From: Zygnema cylindricum
Lineage: Eukaryota; Streptophyta; Zygnematophyceae; Zygnematales; Zygnemataceae
Assembly: GCA_037447655.1 (NCBI GenBank)
Contig: JBBHKE010003568.1
Location: forward strand, 1-29,072
Direction: 5' to 3'
DNA length: 29,072 bases
In this document: positions 1 through 10,265 of the stretch, piece after piece
How positions within the stretch are numbered: position 1 is the stretch's first letter
Layout of the letters: each line of letters starts with the position of its first letter
Notes under the pieces: generated by a model
Databases searched by the model: none
What the model saw: only the letters and a program-made list of their open reading frames with translations
What the model was told of the DNA's origin: nothing
Translations under genes and position numbers: made by a program

Positions 1-255
1 ACCCTCTCTCCCAGAGAGCTTCTGTACAAAAGGTCAACTTTGACCCTCCATAACTTACTGCTCAGGGGAGCAAATTCAGAGATTCTTTTTGCTATCAACT
101 CAGGGGAGTCTTGCCTTCACAAGGGTGAAGTTGGTCAGAGTTTTTGTCTGCCAGGGTGGAAGTTGTTCTTGCTGAAACACAAAGGGGTCAGGGTTATCCT
201 AGAGGCTTCTTGGAAGCCGTCCACTCTGAGGACTTATGGAGGTCTCAGAGTTTCA
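1..255 (+). mobile_element. 3' part of a copia LTR (R-U5 end), truncated by the window edge
   Basis: This stretch aligns by eye with the last third of the B-family LTR (compare 11710-11969). It shares the CTCTCTC..AGAGAGCTT block, the GGTCA.CTTTGACC block, CTCAGGGGAGTCTTG, CACAAGGGTGA and TATCCTAGAGGCTT, and it ends in TTTCA as the B LTR does. It is clearly more diverged than the B copies in this window. No primer-binding site follows at 256, so it is a solo LTR or the 3' LTR of an element lying to the left. An in-LTR ATG at 236 followed by E-V-S-E-F-Q keeps the Gag-start architecture of the intact element. The matching TSD lies outside the window. Confidence 0.8.
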
Positions 256-875
256 GTCAGCTCATCATTCCCTTTACTGGGATCGTCTATTCTATCCCCT
301 GATTCTAAGAATCATAATATCTTCCGTCTCGTCTCCGTTTCCCAACCTCTCCCATCTCATTCTTTTTCTGCCCGCCAAGTAGTCGTCCTCTTACGACCCC
401 CGTCCCACTTCCTTACCCTCTTACTCTCCCTCTTGTTCAATAAAGCCTCGCTAAATCCAGAGTAACATAGTGGGCAACATTTGTAACTGAAAGACCGACA
501 ACCAGAGATATAAAAGAATAATAACTAAAATAATAAATAAGTAAAAAATAACTTCTTCCTAGACGAATAATATATGTTCCCATGTACTGACGTCAAGTAG
601 TAGGGCACCTTTTAGCTTGGCAAACTCGAACGCAAGGGCGCCAATGGGGTATATGTTAAGTCCTTACACCTTGATAAGGTCGACGTCATTCCATGGCAAG
701 TTCAAATCCCTCACGGTTGGTCAATGGTACCAGCAGCCGCCACGAAGTTTCCTCCCAAGATTTATCGGCGAAGGGGATAAATTTCTAGGTGATACCTCTG
801 ATTGAAATCGGAGATATGTTGAAGTGACAGGTGAGAAGGCTCATGGTAACCGATAGTTTTGGCGTTCAAGCTAAG
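256..875. other. Intergenic, no recognised gene
   Basis: Pyrimidine-rich at first (about 260-440), then A/T-rich. The short reading frames show no family signature. An AATAAA occurs near 440 but with no coding context. Nothing else is recognised here. Confidence 0.6.
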
Positions 876-1117
876 GTACACCGTATATGAGTATTAGTGT
901 TAATGTTTTTTCCACCACTTAAAACATCTTTTCTACGTACACACTTGTCGGATTATAAATCTGACGGTTGCGATTGAAAGGTAAAATTCTCAACTTTTTA
1001 TTGGCGATTTTAAACTAAAAATCGGACAAGTGTGTACGGAGGTAAGATGTTTTAAGCGACGAATATTTTATTAACGCTAATTGCGATACGCATTTAGAAC
1101 GCAATCTATAGGCGGGG
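876..1117. mobile_element. Foldback MITE, unit 1 of 3
   Basis: About 240 bp with long imperfect inverted arms. The left arm contains CACTTAAAACATCTTTTCT followed by GTACACACTTGTC, and the right arm contains GACAAGTGTGTAC..AAGATGTTTTAAGCG. The outer end reads GTACACCGTATATGAGTATTAGTG, related to the terminal motif of the larger MITEs at 23609-28185. There is no coding capacity. Boundaries are approximate. Confidence 0.6.
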
Positions 1118-1119
1118 TA

Positions 1120-1341
1120 CAGTACACCATGTATCGTTATTAGGGTTGATGTTTTTTGAGTCACTTAAAACATCTTTGTTCCGTACACACTTGTCCAATT
1201 TTCATATGGAGACAGCCGATGGGAATGTGAGAATCTTAGATTTCGATCGCAACCGTCGGATCTAAATCCCGACAAGCATGTACGGAGTAAAAATGGTTTA
1301 AGCGGCAAAAAAACCACTAACACTGTAAGCGATACACGGTG
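1120..1341. mobile_element. Foldback MITE, unit 2 of 3
   Basis: Second copy of the unit, beginning CAGTACACCATGTATCGTTATTAG after a TA and ending GCGATACACGGTG before a TA. The arms have diverged from those of unit 1, but the order of blocks (CACTTAAAACATCTTT, TCCGTACACACTTGTC, then the complementary right arm) is the same. The direct abutment with units 1 and 3 gives a tandem array. Confidence 0.6.
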
Positions 1342-1343
1342 TA

Positions 1344-1571
1344 CAGTACACCGTGAATCGTTATTAGTGCTAATGTTTTTTTAGACACTTAAAACATCTT
1401 TTCTCCATACACACTTATCGGATATCAGATATAACGGTTCCGATAAAAACGTAACATTCTCGGCTTTCGTTTGGCATTTTCAAATTGAAAACATGACAAG
1501 TGTGTGTGGATAAAGGATGTTTTAAGTGGCGAAAATTTAATTGACACTATAAGCGATACACGATGTACACT
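1344..1571. mobile_element. Foldback MITE, unit 3 of 3
   Basis: Third copy, starting CAGTACACCGTGAATCGTTATTAG and ending GCGATACACGATGTAC. The inverted arms ACTTAAAACATCTTTTCT and AGGATGTTTTAAGTGGCG are easy to see. The junction with unit 2 forms a perfect odd-length palindrome centred on the A at about 1345. Confidence 0.6.
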
Positions 1572-1588
1572 ACTCTCCAATTCCTTTA

Positions 1589-1720
1589 GGAGGCTGAAAG
1601 TGTCACGTGGCGATTCCTCCGGCCGAGACACCTTGGGAGGCTGAAAGTGCCACGTGGCAGTTTCTCTGGCCAAGACATCCTCGGAGGTTGAAAGTGCCAC
1701 GTCAGCGAATGCCACTTGGC
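1589..1720. repeat. 47-bp tandem repeat with G-box cores
   Basis: Units begin at 1589, 1636 and 1683 with GGAGG(C/T)TGAAAGTG(T/C)CACGT. Units 1 and 2 carry a perfect CACGTG core (GTCACGTGGC and GCCACGTGGC). Unit 3 is degenerate and incomplete. G-box/ABRE cores bind plant bZIP and bHLH factors, but no gene follows nearby, so a regulatory role is only a possibility. Confidence 0.7.
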
Positions 1721-2926
1721 AGGTAGGCTTCACCGATGAATTCACTAATGATACCGGCCGAGGAAACTGTACAGCTGTAGGATTCGTACAAAGAGGAACT
1801 GCTCAGGCAGAGATGTTTTGACGTATTGTACAAAAGGAGAGAAGAGAGAGAGAAAAAAAAAGAAAGGCAATAATAGAGAGGAAATAAAGTCGTGTGGAAA
1901 AAATGGCAGGTGTGGGAAGCATGCAACAGTAACACACTATTTCTTGTATGGACTTCGACAGTTTGGATTATAAAGCAAGTTTTCTTTTCTATTTTCATAG
2001 GCTAACGACGAAAGAGTTTAATGGTATATGTATCTACACATAAAGAGTTGCATTTAGGACAAATATATTTCAAGGATGAAAAGAGAGGTAGAAAAATGTG
2101 GAGAGGAATCTCTCCCCTCATATCTCTCCCTCTCCTTTCCCTCGAGAGGATGGGTGTTGAAGAATATCTGAGGATGAAAAAAAAAGTGAAAAAAGCAAAA
2201 AAATGAAAAGAAGAAAAAAACAAAAAAAGGGACGAAAAAAAGTGACGAGGATAGTTGGACATGTATTTGTAAGTAATAACAGAGTTAGCTTTTTGATTTT
2301 GTTGTTTTGAAAACGAAAAAAAAAACACAACAAAAATGACGAACTAAAAATCAACGAGAAGAAAAAAAGGGAATTGATCATGGCAGTGACTATTTTAGTA
2401 TGACACAGTCACGTTATATTGTGAAAGATTGTACGTTTGAATTAAAAAATGGTACAAGTAAAGTACCATATGGTATAAATTTCACGGTCTAATCGGTTGG
2501 ACAGCTTTGATTTTCAAAATATTGTTACAACCGCTTAAAAGTTTGTCGCGCTTGCAAACATCGACCGTCATAAATAAAATAAGCAATTCACGACGACGAA
2601 GGTTTACGGTAACAAAACTAGGTCAACCACATGTAAATAAATTTTTGCGCCCGCAGGTCTTTGTCTACGTGAGCTCCAGGTGAAACACATAGTTTCAACT
2701 TGCCAAAATTGAAATTTAATTGTCTCGGGGTTACATTGAACTAGAGTAATTCAAACGAAACCTCTCCGTTTATTTGGTCTGATTGCCTTACATTTTGGCC
2801 GTTCTGATTCTACATTTAAATTTTTTTTGCTCATAGATTATTTTAGGGGTTTAGGGTTTTAAGGGGTCATTCTCGCGGCTCCTTTATATTCCGGTCTGGT
2901 ACGCCAAAGATTTTGGTTTGGGTTTT
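1721..2926. other. Intergenic, purine-rich tracts
   Basis: A long strand-asymmetric stretch: the plus strand is strongly A/G-rich at about 1835-1890 and 2170-2370. The open frames across it are artefacts of this composition (mostly F/S/L on the minus strand). No recognisable gene or mobile element. Confidence 0.6.
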
Positions 2927-3229
2927 GGCATAGATGTATCATGCGTATACAACGCAACGCATGAAAAATAACGAATATGCGCATGGAACATAATTCTAAA
3001 GTTTTTAAAATGCGTTGACCGATTTTGACTCCATACTAATAATTGAAAATAGTAAAACATTTCATCAATAATGAACAATACGATGACGACTTCCTTAAAA
3101 TATTTTAAACGAAACCAGCAACGAGGTTGTCTTCGCGCACGGAAATGAAACAACGTCCCTTTTCTGTATAGTTGTTTAATTTTCATATTACACAAGAAAA
3201 GAGTGCACGAATCAGCTTCAAATAATTTT

Positions 3230-3640
3230 GAAATATGAATAAAAATGCGTACCCGGATTTGTACCCGTACTTTTTCGTACATTTACATACTTTATCCGTA
3301 CATTTTAGAACTTTAAAGATTATTTAAGATGGGTTTAAAGATTTTTACTTTTTAGGGTACATTCTCTTATATTTCAGTATAACTACCATCTATTTTGTGT
3401 ACATCTACGTAGAGTGTCCGTATATTTCTGTACTTTGACGGTTAGGATTTTAGGGTTTTTAGGGTACAATTTCATATATTTGTTTATATTTCAATTCTAC
3501 TGCTTTAAGATTTTCGCACATTTACGTAGTGTCCGTGTATTTTCGTATTTCTAATGATTAATTAAAGGAGACTTCAGGGTTTTAAGGGTACATTCTTGTA
3601 CATTTCGTACTATCCATAGATGTCCTATGCGCATAAATCA
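3230..3640. repeat. Degenerate subterminal repeats of the hAT element, left side
   Basis: About three degenerate copies of a unit of roughly 107-124 bp, each starting AGGGTACA (3354, 3461, 3585) and containing GTACAT.TACGTAG.GTGTCCGTATATTT-like blocks. They lie between the provisional left end and the transposase 3' end. Repeated subterminal motifs are typical of transposase-binding regions in hAT elements. The rest of 2938-4190 holds no gene; a TA microsatellite lies at about 4146-4163. Confidence 0.5.
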
Positions 3641-4455
3641 CACGGTGTCAACTAACGAATTCTACGTAGAGTGCGCATAAAACAATTTCAAACTTTATTA
3701 TATTCGTTGTAAAATTCGTACTTTTTTGTACTTTTATTTAAATATTCAAAACCCTAAAAACTCAAACGTGCAACAAACCAGCGACCAAACTGCCTAGTGG
3801 CTTGTAACAGGGTTACAAAGACTTAGTGGGTTGAGGGTGGAATACAGCAACTGCTAAGGCTGCGATGTTCGACCAGCGGAGCTGCGATACCTAGCGCAAC
3901 ATGGCAACATAACAACGCAACGGGATGTGATTTAATGTTTAAATTTTTTCGACCAGGCTGCCTCGTTGTTAGTACAACATGGCTTTGTTAAAAAATGTCA
4001 AGGATAAAAAATCCATGTCCACAATAAAAAATGACAAAGTTCACATTGCAACACAAAAAAAACAAACTTTGTATTAATCGGAGGGATATGGTTTAATTCT
4101 CATATAAAGAATTATGTCAACTCATTGCAGGCTGTGAATACATACATATATATATATATATATTTATTTATATATCTCACCTATCTCTTTTTACTCCAAA
4201 TCAACGTCAAACATGTCTTCGTCAAACTCCTCTTTCCTTACCTCCCCTTCCTCTTCCTCCCATGCTAACATTTCCTCTTCATAACTAACATCCTTTTTGT
4301 TCTATAATAATCTGAAATTGCTAAAAATCCAAACCAAATCATTAGCTCTGTTAGTTGTCAACGTGTTTCTTTTTTTAGAGTGAATATGGTCATAGGTTGA
4401 CCAATTCCTCTCACATGAGCTGGCAACTGTGCATTGTGCAAGGATCCTAATTGCT

Positions 4456-4563
4456 ACTTTTTGTAAGATAAGGGTGACAGCCCAAAACTGCTACCACCAC
4501 TTCCACCCTACTTTTTGTAAGATAAGGGTGACAGCCCCAAACTGCTACCACCACTTCCACCCT
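4456..4563. repeat. 54-bp tandem duplication in the hAT transposase pseudogene
   Basis: Two adjacent 54-bp copies (4456-4509 and 4510-4563) differ at one position (CCCAAAACTG versus CCCCAAACTG). The length is 18 codons, so the frame is kept. Each copy encodes the KWW-stop-QFGAVTLILQK block of the dimerisation domain. Confidence 0.9.
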
Positions 4564-4928
4564 GGCATCTGCTTAGCACAAGTCTTAGTCACCTCCCTCC
4601 CAAATACGCCCTCAAAACCTTTATACTTAGACAACTCAAAGTAGGCCGCAGCCTGGTCCACCACATCAGGTAACATCCTATCAAGCATTATTTGGAAACC
4701 TTATATTATTTAAACAATTGAAAGTTGACCATACTCATCACTTTGGTACTCGAGATCGAGTACAAAGCCGGCAGCATATATAGGGCTATGTGCCATCTCC
4801 CATCTGGCGATGAAAGACACCTTCAGCTCCTCCAGAATTTGCGAGCTTTCGTAATTTCGTGGTCCTCGATTGCTGGATAACTTCACTAAAATCTCCCCAA
4901 TAGTATAAAAACCATGATAAACCTTCCT

Positions 4929-4933
4929 CACGT
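4929..4933. repeat. Left TSD of copia A (CACGT)
   Basis: CACGT directly precedes the LTR start TGTTAAATC. It matches 18373-18377, which directly follows the other LTR end TTGCA. Counting one copy only, the hAT reading frame runs through without a shift. Confidence 0.9.
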
Positions 4934-5151
4934 TGTTAAATCACTAGATTTAGGGGAGGTGTTTTCTAAGTCTTATTTAAAATAAAAAGGGAAAAAGATA
5001 GCACAGTCAGCCTGCCTCCACCTTCTCTCTCTAGCCCCCATACTTGTTGTAGTCACAAAAGGTGAGAGAGGGCGGTGGAGCCATGGCTGCCTTAGCTCCA
5101 TAGGCAAGGCTTAAGAGTGACCTAAGTCACTCTCAACCAAAAAGGTTGGGT

Positions 5152-5220
5152 GCGGCAGGACTTGAACCTCCGACTTGTAGGGCGAGGTGTAGCCGTCAAC
5201 ACTTACCAGTCTGTTGTAGT
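5152..5220 (-). other. Antisense tRNA-like module in the A 5' LTR
   Basis: On the minus strand a D-arm-like CTGGTAAG lies upstream of a perfect Pol III B-box, GGTTCAAGTCC (complement of 5158-5168). Spacing is about that of a tRNA with a somewhat long variable region. I could not fold a convincing anticodon arm, so this is tRNA-derived or tRNA-like rather than a functional tRNA gene. The A 3' LTR has the same module with B-box GGTTCGAGTCC. Confidence 0.55.
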
Positions 5221-5567
5221 AATCCGTTAGGATACATAGGGTTTGAAAGCTATTTAAACAATAGATAGGCGGCTAATCCAATTGACGGAATTACAAATAG
5301 AATACATAGAAACTAGTTGGAGTTTTAGTTCGCACGAAACAAATGTATCGGACATTCATTTTTGAACGGTTGTCGTTTAAAGCCGGTTTTTATCCGACGG
5401 CCCGCACCATCGCTGAGATCCCGTAATGGCCGCCTTGGCGATTTTCGGTCGTGACATGACCTGCCGACACGTGGCACGATGTCATTTAGAAGAGGAAATC
5501 CCGAAGAGCATGAGGACATGTCCGAAGGAGACAGGCGTCCACTCCATGGCCTTGTCGTACACAAGCC

Positions 5568-5604
5568 GTACAGAAAGTACATCGATCGTAGTACCTTTCT
5601 GTAC
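5568..5604. promoter_or_regulatory. GTAC-rich hairpin in U3 of copia A
   Basis: GTACAGAAAGTAC (5568-5580) and GTACCTTTCTGTAC (5591-5604) are inverted with one indel and separated by ATCGATCGTA, itself containing a palindromic ATCGAT. The same block is conserved at about 18013-18049 in the other LTR. GTAC is the core bound by plant SBP/SPL factors; the link to regulation is inference. Confidence 0.45.
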
Positions 5605-5707
5605 TGTACAATCTTCATATTAGTTATGTATTTCAATAAATAGGAGTGGGAGAGGGTTTAGGACTTAGTAGATTGAGGAGGTAGCCGCCTCTCTCCCAAT
5701 AAGCTTG

Positions 5708-5715
5708 TATAAATA
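5708..5715 (+). promoter_or_regulatory. Putative TATA box of the A 5' LTR
   Basis: TATAAATA, conserved at 18151-18158. It aligns with CTATAAAG in the B LTR. No ATG occurs between it and 5910, as expected if transcription starts shortly downstream. Confidence 0.5.
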
Positions 5716-5909
5716 TTGGCATCTTGGCCACTCCATAACTAATCGCCTGGTTGGGCGTTTTCAGTGATTCTTCTTGTTGTGGACTCAGGGGAGTCCAGAC
5801 TACACAGGGGTGCAGTCAGATTATCTATTTGTCTGTTTGGGTGGGAGTTGCTTTAGTTGAAAGTGGGTTAGTTCAAAACTACCTAGAGGCTTCCTCATTT
5901 TTGGTCCAA

Positions 5910-8900
5910 ATGGGGGACACAAAATTGCAGGTTATGGGCCCACCCTCTAGGGTGCCCATATTCAATGGATTTTGGTTCATTTACTAGAAGTCATGATGAC
6001 AGTGGCATTGTGTGAGAAATGATGCTGGGGTATTGTTAGTGGACAAGTGAAACGTCCGTCTCAAAGAACTCCACCTGGGTTTGGAGGAGGGAGGTTTTCT
6101 ACAACAGGATCTGCTCCAACGGAGAAGACAGATGATAGGGACAGCAGTGTGTCCAAAAAGGGGAAAGGAAAGGAGACACCTCCCACTCCTATTGCCACGG
6201 CTCCTGGAGCGGTGGCCGTGAAGACCAAGGAAAATGACATTCAGATGTGGGAGTACACCAACATGAATGCTAGGCACTTCATTCTGAGGCACCTCACTCA
6301 AGCTTTGGCGACCTCTCACCTTCCCATCTTCAAGGCCGAAGAGTTGTGGATGACCTTAGTGGAGATCTATAGAGCTGGCACCATTCAAGAGCTCCAGCTG
6401 GTTGAGCAAAGGCTGACGAGTTACACTTTCAAAGGAGGAAAGATGTTGGACTATTGCAGCGATCTCTCTTGTCTATACATGGAGATGGAAAGTGCTGGAT
6501 GGACAGGCACTATGAAGATGAAAGTTAACACTCTCATCATGAAGTTGTCGGAGGAGTATCAAAATATAGTGTACCGAGTACAAAAAATGGATGACAATTA
6601 TTGGAAGTGGAACACCGTGGTCCGAATGATATTTGTGCAGGAGAACATTATTAAGATCCGAAGAGGAGGAAAGAGCGTTCAAGCTCTAGCTGGCGGAACG
6701 GACCGGTGGAGGAATGATCCGAAGAAGCCGTACAACAACTTCAAAGGGGAAAAGAACCAATCTGGAGAACCGAGGACTCCAAAGGGCCTTTGCCATTTCC
6801 GCAAAAAGCCGGGGCACTTCATAGCTGAATGCATCAAGCTATCAGAGTTGAGCCTTCAAGAGAATCGTGGAGGGGGTTCTCCTGGAGGGAAGAAGAAAGC
6901 ACTTGTGGTCACACGAGTGAAAGGAGAGACCGAAGAGGACGAATCTTCTGAGGAGGAAGATGGGGAGCTTCTTCTTGACAAGAATCTGGAGGAGAAGGAG
7001 ATCCCTCGGAAACAGAAGTGTGCCCTTGGAGCCATTCGGGAAGCTCCAGAGGAGGGGTGGATCATCGACTCAGGTGCATCCATGCATATGTGTCGTGATA
7101 GACACCTCTTCACTAAGCTAAGAAAGATCCCTACGGTGGAAATACAGTATTGGGATGGGAGAGTAGTTACCACAGATCTAGTGGGCTCGGTAGATCTGAA
7201 AGTCTTAGTGGAGGGTAAGACTTTTATTCTCACCTTTTCAGATGTGCCCTACATTCCTCAGCTGAGTAAGAATCTTGTGTTGACCTCTGTATTAGATGAC
7301 AAGGATTTTGATACCTTCACTAAAAAGGGAGTCTTTACAGCTAAGTAGGGAGATGAAGTCTACTTCACAGTAGATAAGGGAAGCCAAGGAATGTTTAGGT
7401 TTAACCTGAGCAATGAAAAAAAAATGCTTACTATGGTGGTGTCCCGAGCTTGATGATCTGGTATAAGCGTTTGGGACATGTGCATTTTGACAGGGTGAGG
7501 GAAATGAAGAAGCTGACGTATTAAAAGGCATTCAGTTTGGGGATAATGAAATGATAGATGATGGTAGTGGCTGTGCCCAAGGTAAGGCTCATAGACTTCC
7601 TTTTCCCAAAACTGCCACATATAGAGGTGAGAAAGTACTAGATCTGGTCCACACAGACATCTGGGGACCAGCCAGAGTACCTTCGGTTGGGGGGAAGAGG
7701 TATATGCTGACAATTACTGGTGATTGGTCTAGATATTCCAACGTCTACTTCTTAAGAACAAAGTCTGAAACACCAAAGTACTTTAAAGATTACAAAGCCG
7801 GGAGTGAGAAGTTGCATGGAACCCCTATCAAGAGAATAAGGAGTGATAATGGGGGAGAGTACACCTCTAACCAGTTTGAGGACTATTTGAAAGATGAGGG
7901 AGTTCAGCATCAGAAAACTCTACCAAATAATCCAGAACATAATGGGGTAGCTGAGAGGTTAAACCGGACTTTGGGAGATAGCGTATGCAGTATGTTGGCA
8001 GATAAGAAAATAGGAAGAAGATTTTGGGTATAAACCATGAACTGTGCTAACTACATTAAGAACAGAGTCCTCACTACATCTGTTAATGGGATGACCCCTT
8101 ATGAGAGATGGGTTGGAAGGAAACCGAATATCTCTTTGTTAAAAGTATTCGGTAGTCAAGTTTACATTCTTGACACAGATAAGAAAAACTGGAAACTAGA
8201 TGCTAAAGGGAAACCGGGATATTTTGTGGGATATGACCAGCATGTCAAGGATATAGAATCTATGACTTAGCTAAACAAGATATCATTCTGGTAAAGCATC
8301 TAGTTGTCATGGATGAAGGGAAGTCTTTTGATCCCTTCAAATACACTAAGAAAATCAGAATCAGTTTTGAGTCCGAGAGTGAGGAGGAGTTATATCTTCT
8401 CAAAAGGAACACTAGTGAAAACATGATTGCAGATCTAAGGGAGATAAAAGATGGGGGAGATATACCGGAATCCCCTCATATTCTTACACACTTTGAGGAG
8501 AGAGAGGAAGAGGAGTCAGAACCGGTTTCCAAGGATAGGGGAGCTGATGAAACAGTGCGGAGGAATACAACACTTCCCTCCATTCTAGCTTTGGACTTTG
8601 AGGGAGGACGTAGGAGCAGCAAAAGGCAACAAGAAAAACAGGCTGCTCACAAGATAACAAAGCTTTCTCACCCAGATGAGCCTGAGTCATACTCGGAGGC
8701 AATGGACAGTCTGGAGAAAGAGAGATGGGTCAGAGCCATAAATGATGAGATGGCCTCAATCATGGAGGCAAATACTTGGGAGCTGGTAGACTGTTCGCCA
8801 GATAGAAAACCTATTGACTGTAAATGGGTGTTTAAACTGAAACTGAACCCAAATAATACCATTGAGAGATACAAGGCTCGGTTGGTGGGAAAGGGGTTCA

Positions 8901-10252
8901 CCCAAAAAGAAAGGATGGATTATGAGGAGACCTTTGCTCCGGTAGTTTGATTCCATCTGTAAGGATCCTCCTTTGATTATCAGCAGCGCAAAACATTGAG
9001 AAGTATCAGATGGATATTAAGACCACCTTCCTCAACGATGAATTAGAGGAGGAAATCTTCATGCGGCAACCAGAAGGTTTTGAAGAGGAATGAGAGGAAA
9101 GCAAAGTCTACACACTTATAAAGTCCTTATATGGGCTGAAGCAGGCCCCCAGACAATGAGTTTCTTACCAGTCTGGGGTATATTGGGATCAGTTCTGACC
9201 ATTCTATTTATATGGTTGAGGATGAGAATGGTGTGATTTTTATTGCGATTTATGTAGATGATTTGATGGTATTGAGAAAGTCTATGGAAAAGATAAATAT
9301 GCTAAAGAAAGATCTTAGAAGTAGATTTGACATGAAGGATTTAAAGGAGGCTAAACATATTTTGGGATTTCAAATGGAAAGGAATAGGGGGAAGAGGATA
9401 ACCAGACTTACTCAAAAGGAGGCTATAGGAAATATGCTGGAGAAATTTCAGATGGAGAATGCAAACAGTTGTGTCACTCCCATGGACTTGAAGAAAGCAA
9501 GTGATGGGAGTGTAGTAGGAGAAGTGATAATGCTAGATGATCAGATGAGTCCAGAAGAGAGGCAATATATGAAGTCTATTCCTTACAGACAGGTCGTAGG
9601 AAGCTTGATTTACTTTATGAATTGTACCAGACCTGACATAGCTGTAGCACTTGGAGTCTTCAGTAGGATTCTTAATGATCCTAGAAAGAGAGACTAGGAG
9701 GCAGCCAAGAGAGTAATGAGATACCTGGTGGGAACTAGGGATCTATGGTTGCATTTGGGAGGGGAGCACACTGACATCACAACTTCGAGTGATGCCAGTT
9801 ATGGGGATGCACCGATGAGAAGATGCACTTCTGGGTATGTATTGTATGTGGGAGAAGTTGTTTGCTGTTGGAGAAGCAAGCAGGAATAGGTTGTTGCTCA
9901 GTCCACTATGGAGGCTGAGTACATGGCCTCTTGTTCTGCTGTGAAAATGTTGATGTGGGTGAAGTCTTTGATGCAAGAATTGGGGTACATGAAGAAGGGA
10001 GTGCATGAAATATTTTGTGATAATCAGGCTGCAATTGCAATTGGAGCCAATCCAAAACATCAATTCAAAGCTAAGCATATGGACATAAGATTGAGTTTTG
10101 TGAGGGAAAAGGTAGAAAATAAAATTGTGAATTTGGTGTACAGGAGTGATGGGGAAATGGTGGCTGATATGATGACAAAGCCTGTGCCATCTCCCAAGCT
10201 AAAGTTTTGTAGAGAAAAGTGTGGGTTAAAAGAGAAACTAAAATTAGACTAG
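5910..10252 (+). pseudogene. Copia A gag-pol polyprotein, degenerate
   Basis: The frame starts at an ATG inside the LTR and reads across the PBS (..LQVMGPPSRVPIFNG), then breaks at about 5985. Residual blocks in order are: Gag with a zinc knuckle CHFRKKPGHFIAEC (second Cys replaced by Arg); protease WIIDSGASMHM; integrase with HTDIWGP, RSDNGGEY and NGVAERLN (7551-8033); RT with YKARLVGKG and YVDD (9212-9697); RNase H with SDASYGD, MEAEYMA and CDNQAA (9780-10252). Lesions seen: TAG 7346, a frameshift at the A-run near 7420, His-to-Tyr in the integrase zinc motif, TAA near 7522, TAA 8031, a one-base loss near 8245, TGA 8948, TGA near 9091, a deletion of about 17 nt near 9157, TAG 9695 and TAG 9887. 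Protein similarity to intact B is high throughout, so the families are sisters. It is not functional. Confidence 0.93.
5930..5944 (+). other. Primer-binding site, half-tRNA-iMet type (copia A)
   Basis: GGTTATGGGCCCACC immediately follows the LTR end. It is the exact complement of GGUGGGCCCAUAACC, the anticodon stem and loop 5' side of plant initiator tRNA-Met as I recall that sequence. It does not match the tRNA 3' end (the usual plant PBS is TGGTATCAGAGC). Drosophila copia and yeast Ty5 are known to prime this way. Confidence 0.85.
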
Positions 10253-10265
10253 AAAATAAGAGGAG
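10253..10265 (+). other. Polypurine tract of copia A
   Basis: AAAATAAGAGGAG directly precedes the 3' LTR start TGTTCAAATC and follows the RNase H stop. It contains one T; in family B the corresponding tract is AAGGGGAG. Confidence 0.75.

Larger units (their letters stand above)
4191..4933 (-). pseudogene. hAT transposase, C-terminal half (severed by retroelement A)
   Basis: On the minus strand, entering at 4933 in frame with the other half (18373-19650), the sequence encodes an RKVYHGFYTIGEIL segment. A hAT-typical ARWEMAHSPIYAAGFVLDLEY follows (the usual form is W..MHSPLHAAGF.L.P.Y). After an in-frame stop at 4710-4712 come blocks of the hAT C-terminal dimerisation domain: PGWKWW.QFGA, RILAQCTVASSCERNWST and IHSKKRN.LT..RANDLVWIFSNFRLL. 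The usual acidic tail ends at a stop at 4191-4193. Lesions include the stop at 4710, amber codons in the WW.QFG block and a 54-bp in-frame duplication. The gene is clearly dead. In the family this domain mediates transposase oligomerisation. Confidence 0.85.
4934..5929 (+). repeat. 5' LTR of copia A (996 bp)
   Basis: Begins TGTTAAATC and ends AAATTGCA (TG..CA rule). It is co-linear with 17409-18372 plus 10266-10298. Positions 5400-5600 are nearly identical between the copies, while the first 350 bp and the segment around 5620 are more diverged. It holds a G-box (CACGTGGC near 5469), a GTAC hairpin (5568-5604), a TATA-like box (5708), an antisense tRNA-like module (5152-5220) and the gag start codon (5910). 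Confidence 0.93.

Noticed and set aside
1-255. 5' LTR of a third full-length element
   Set aside because: No GGTTATGGGCCC primer site or gag sequence follows at 256, so there is no internal region on this side.
2002-2381. Phe/Ser-rich minus-strand frames with apparent membrane segments
   Set aside because: They come from a purine-rich tract on the plus strand. Low-complexity composition explains both the open frames and the hydrophobic look.
4146-4163. TA dinucleotide run (another at about 26503-26527)
   Set aside because: Simple microsatellites with no further structure.
4429-4644. 71-aa plus-strand frame with an internal repeat
   Set aside because: It is antisense to the hAT dimerisation domain, and the repeat is the 54-bp duplication.
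5152-5220. A genuine tRNA gene
   Set aside because: B-box and D-arm-like parts are present, but I could not fold a normal acceptor stem or 7-nt anticodon loop; it is kept as tRNA-like only.
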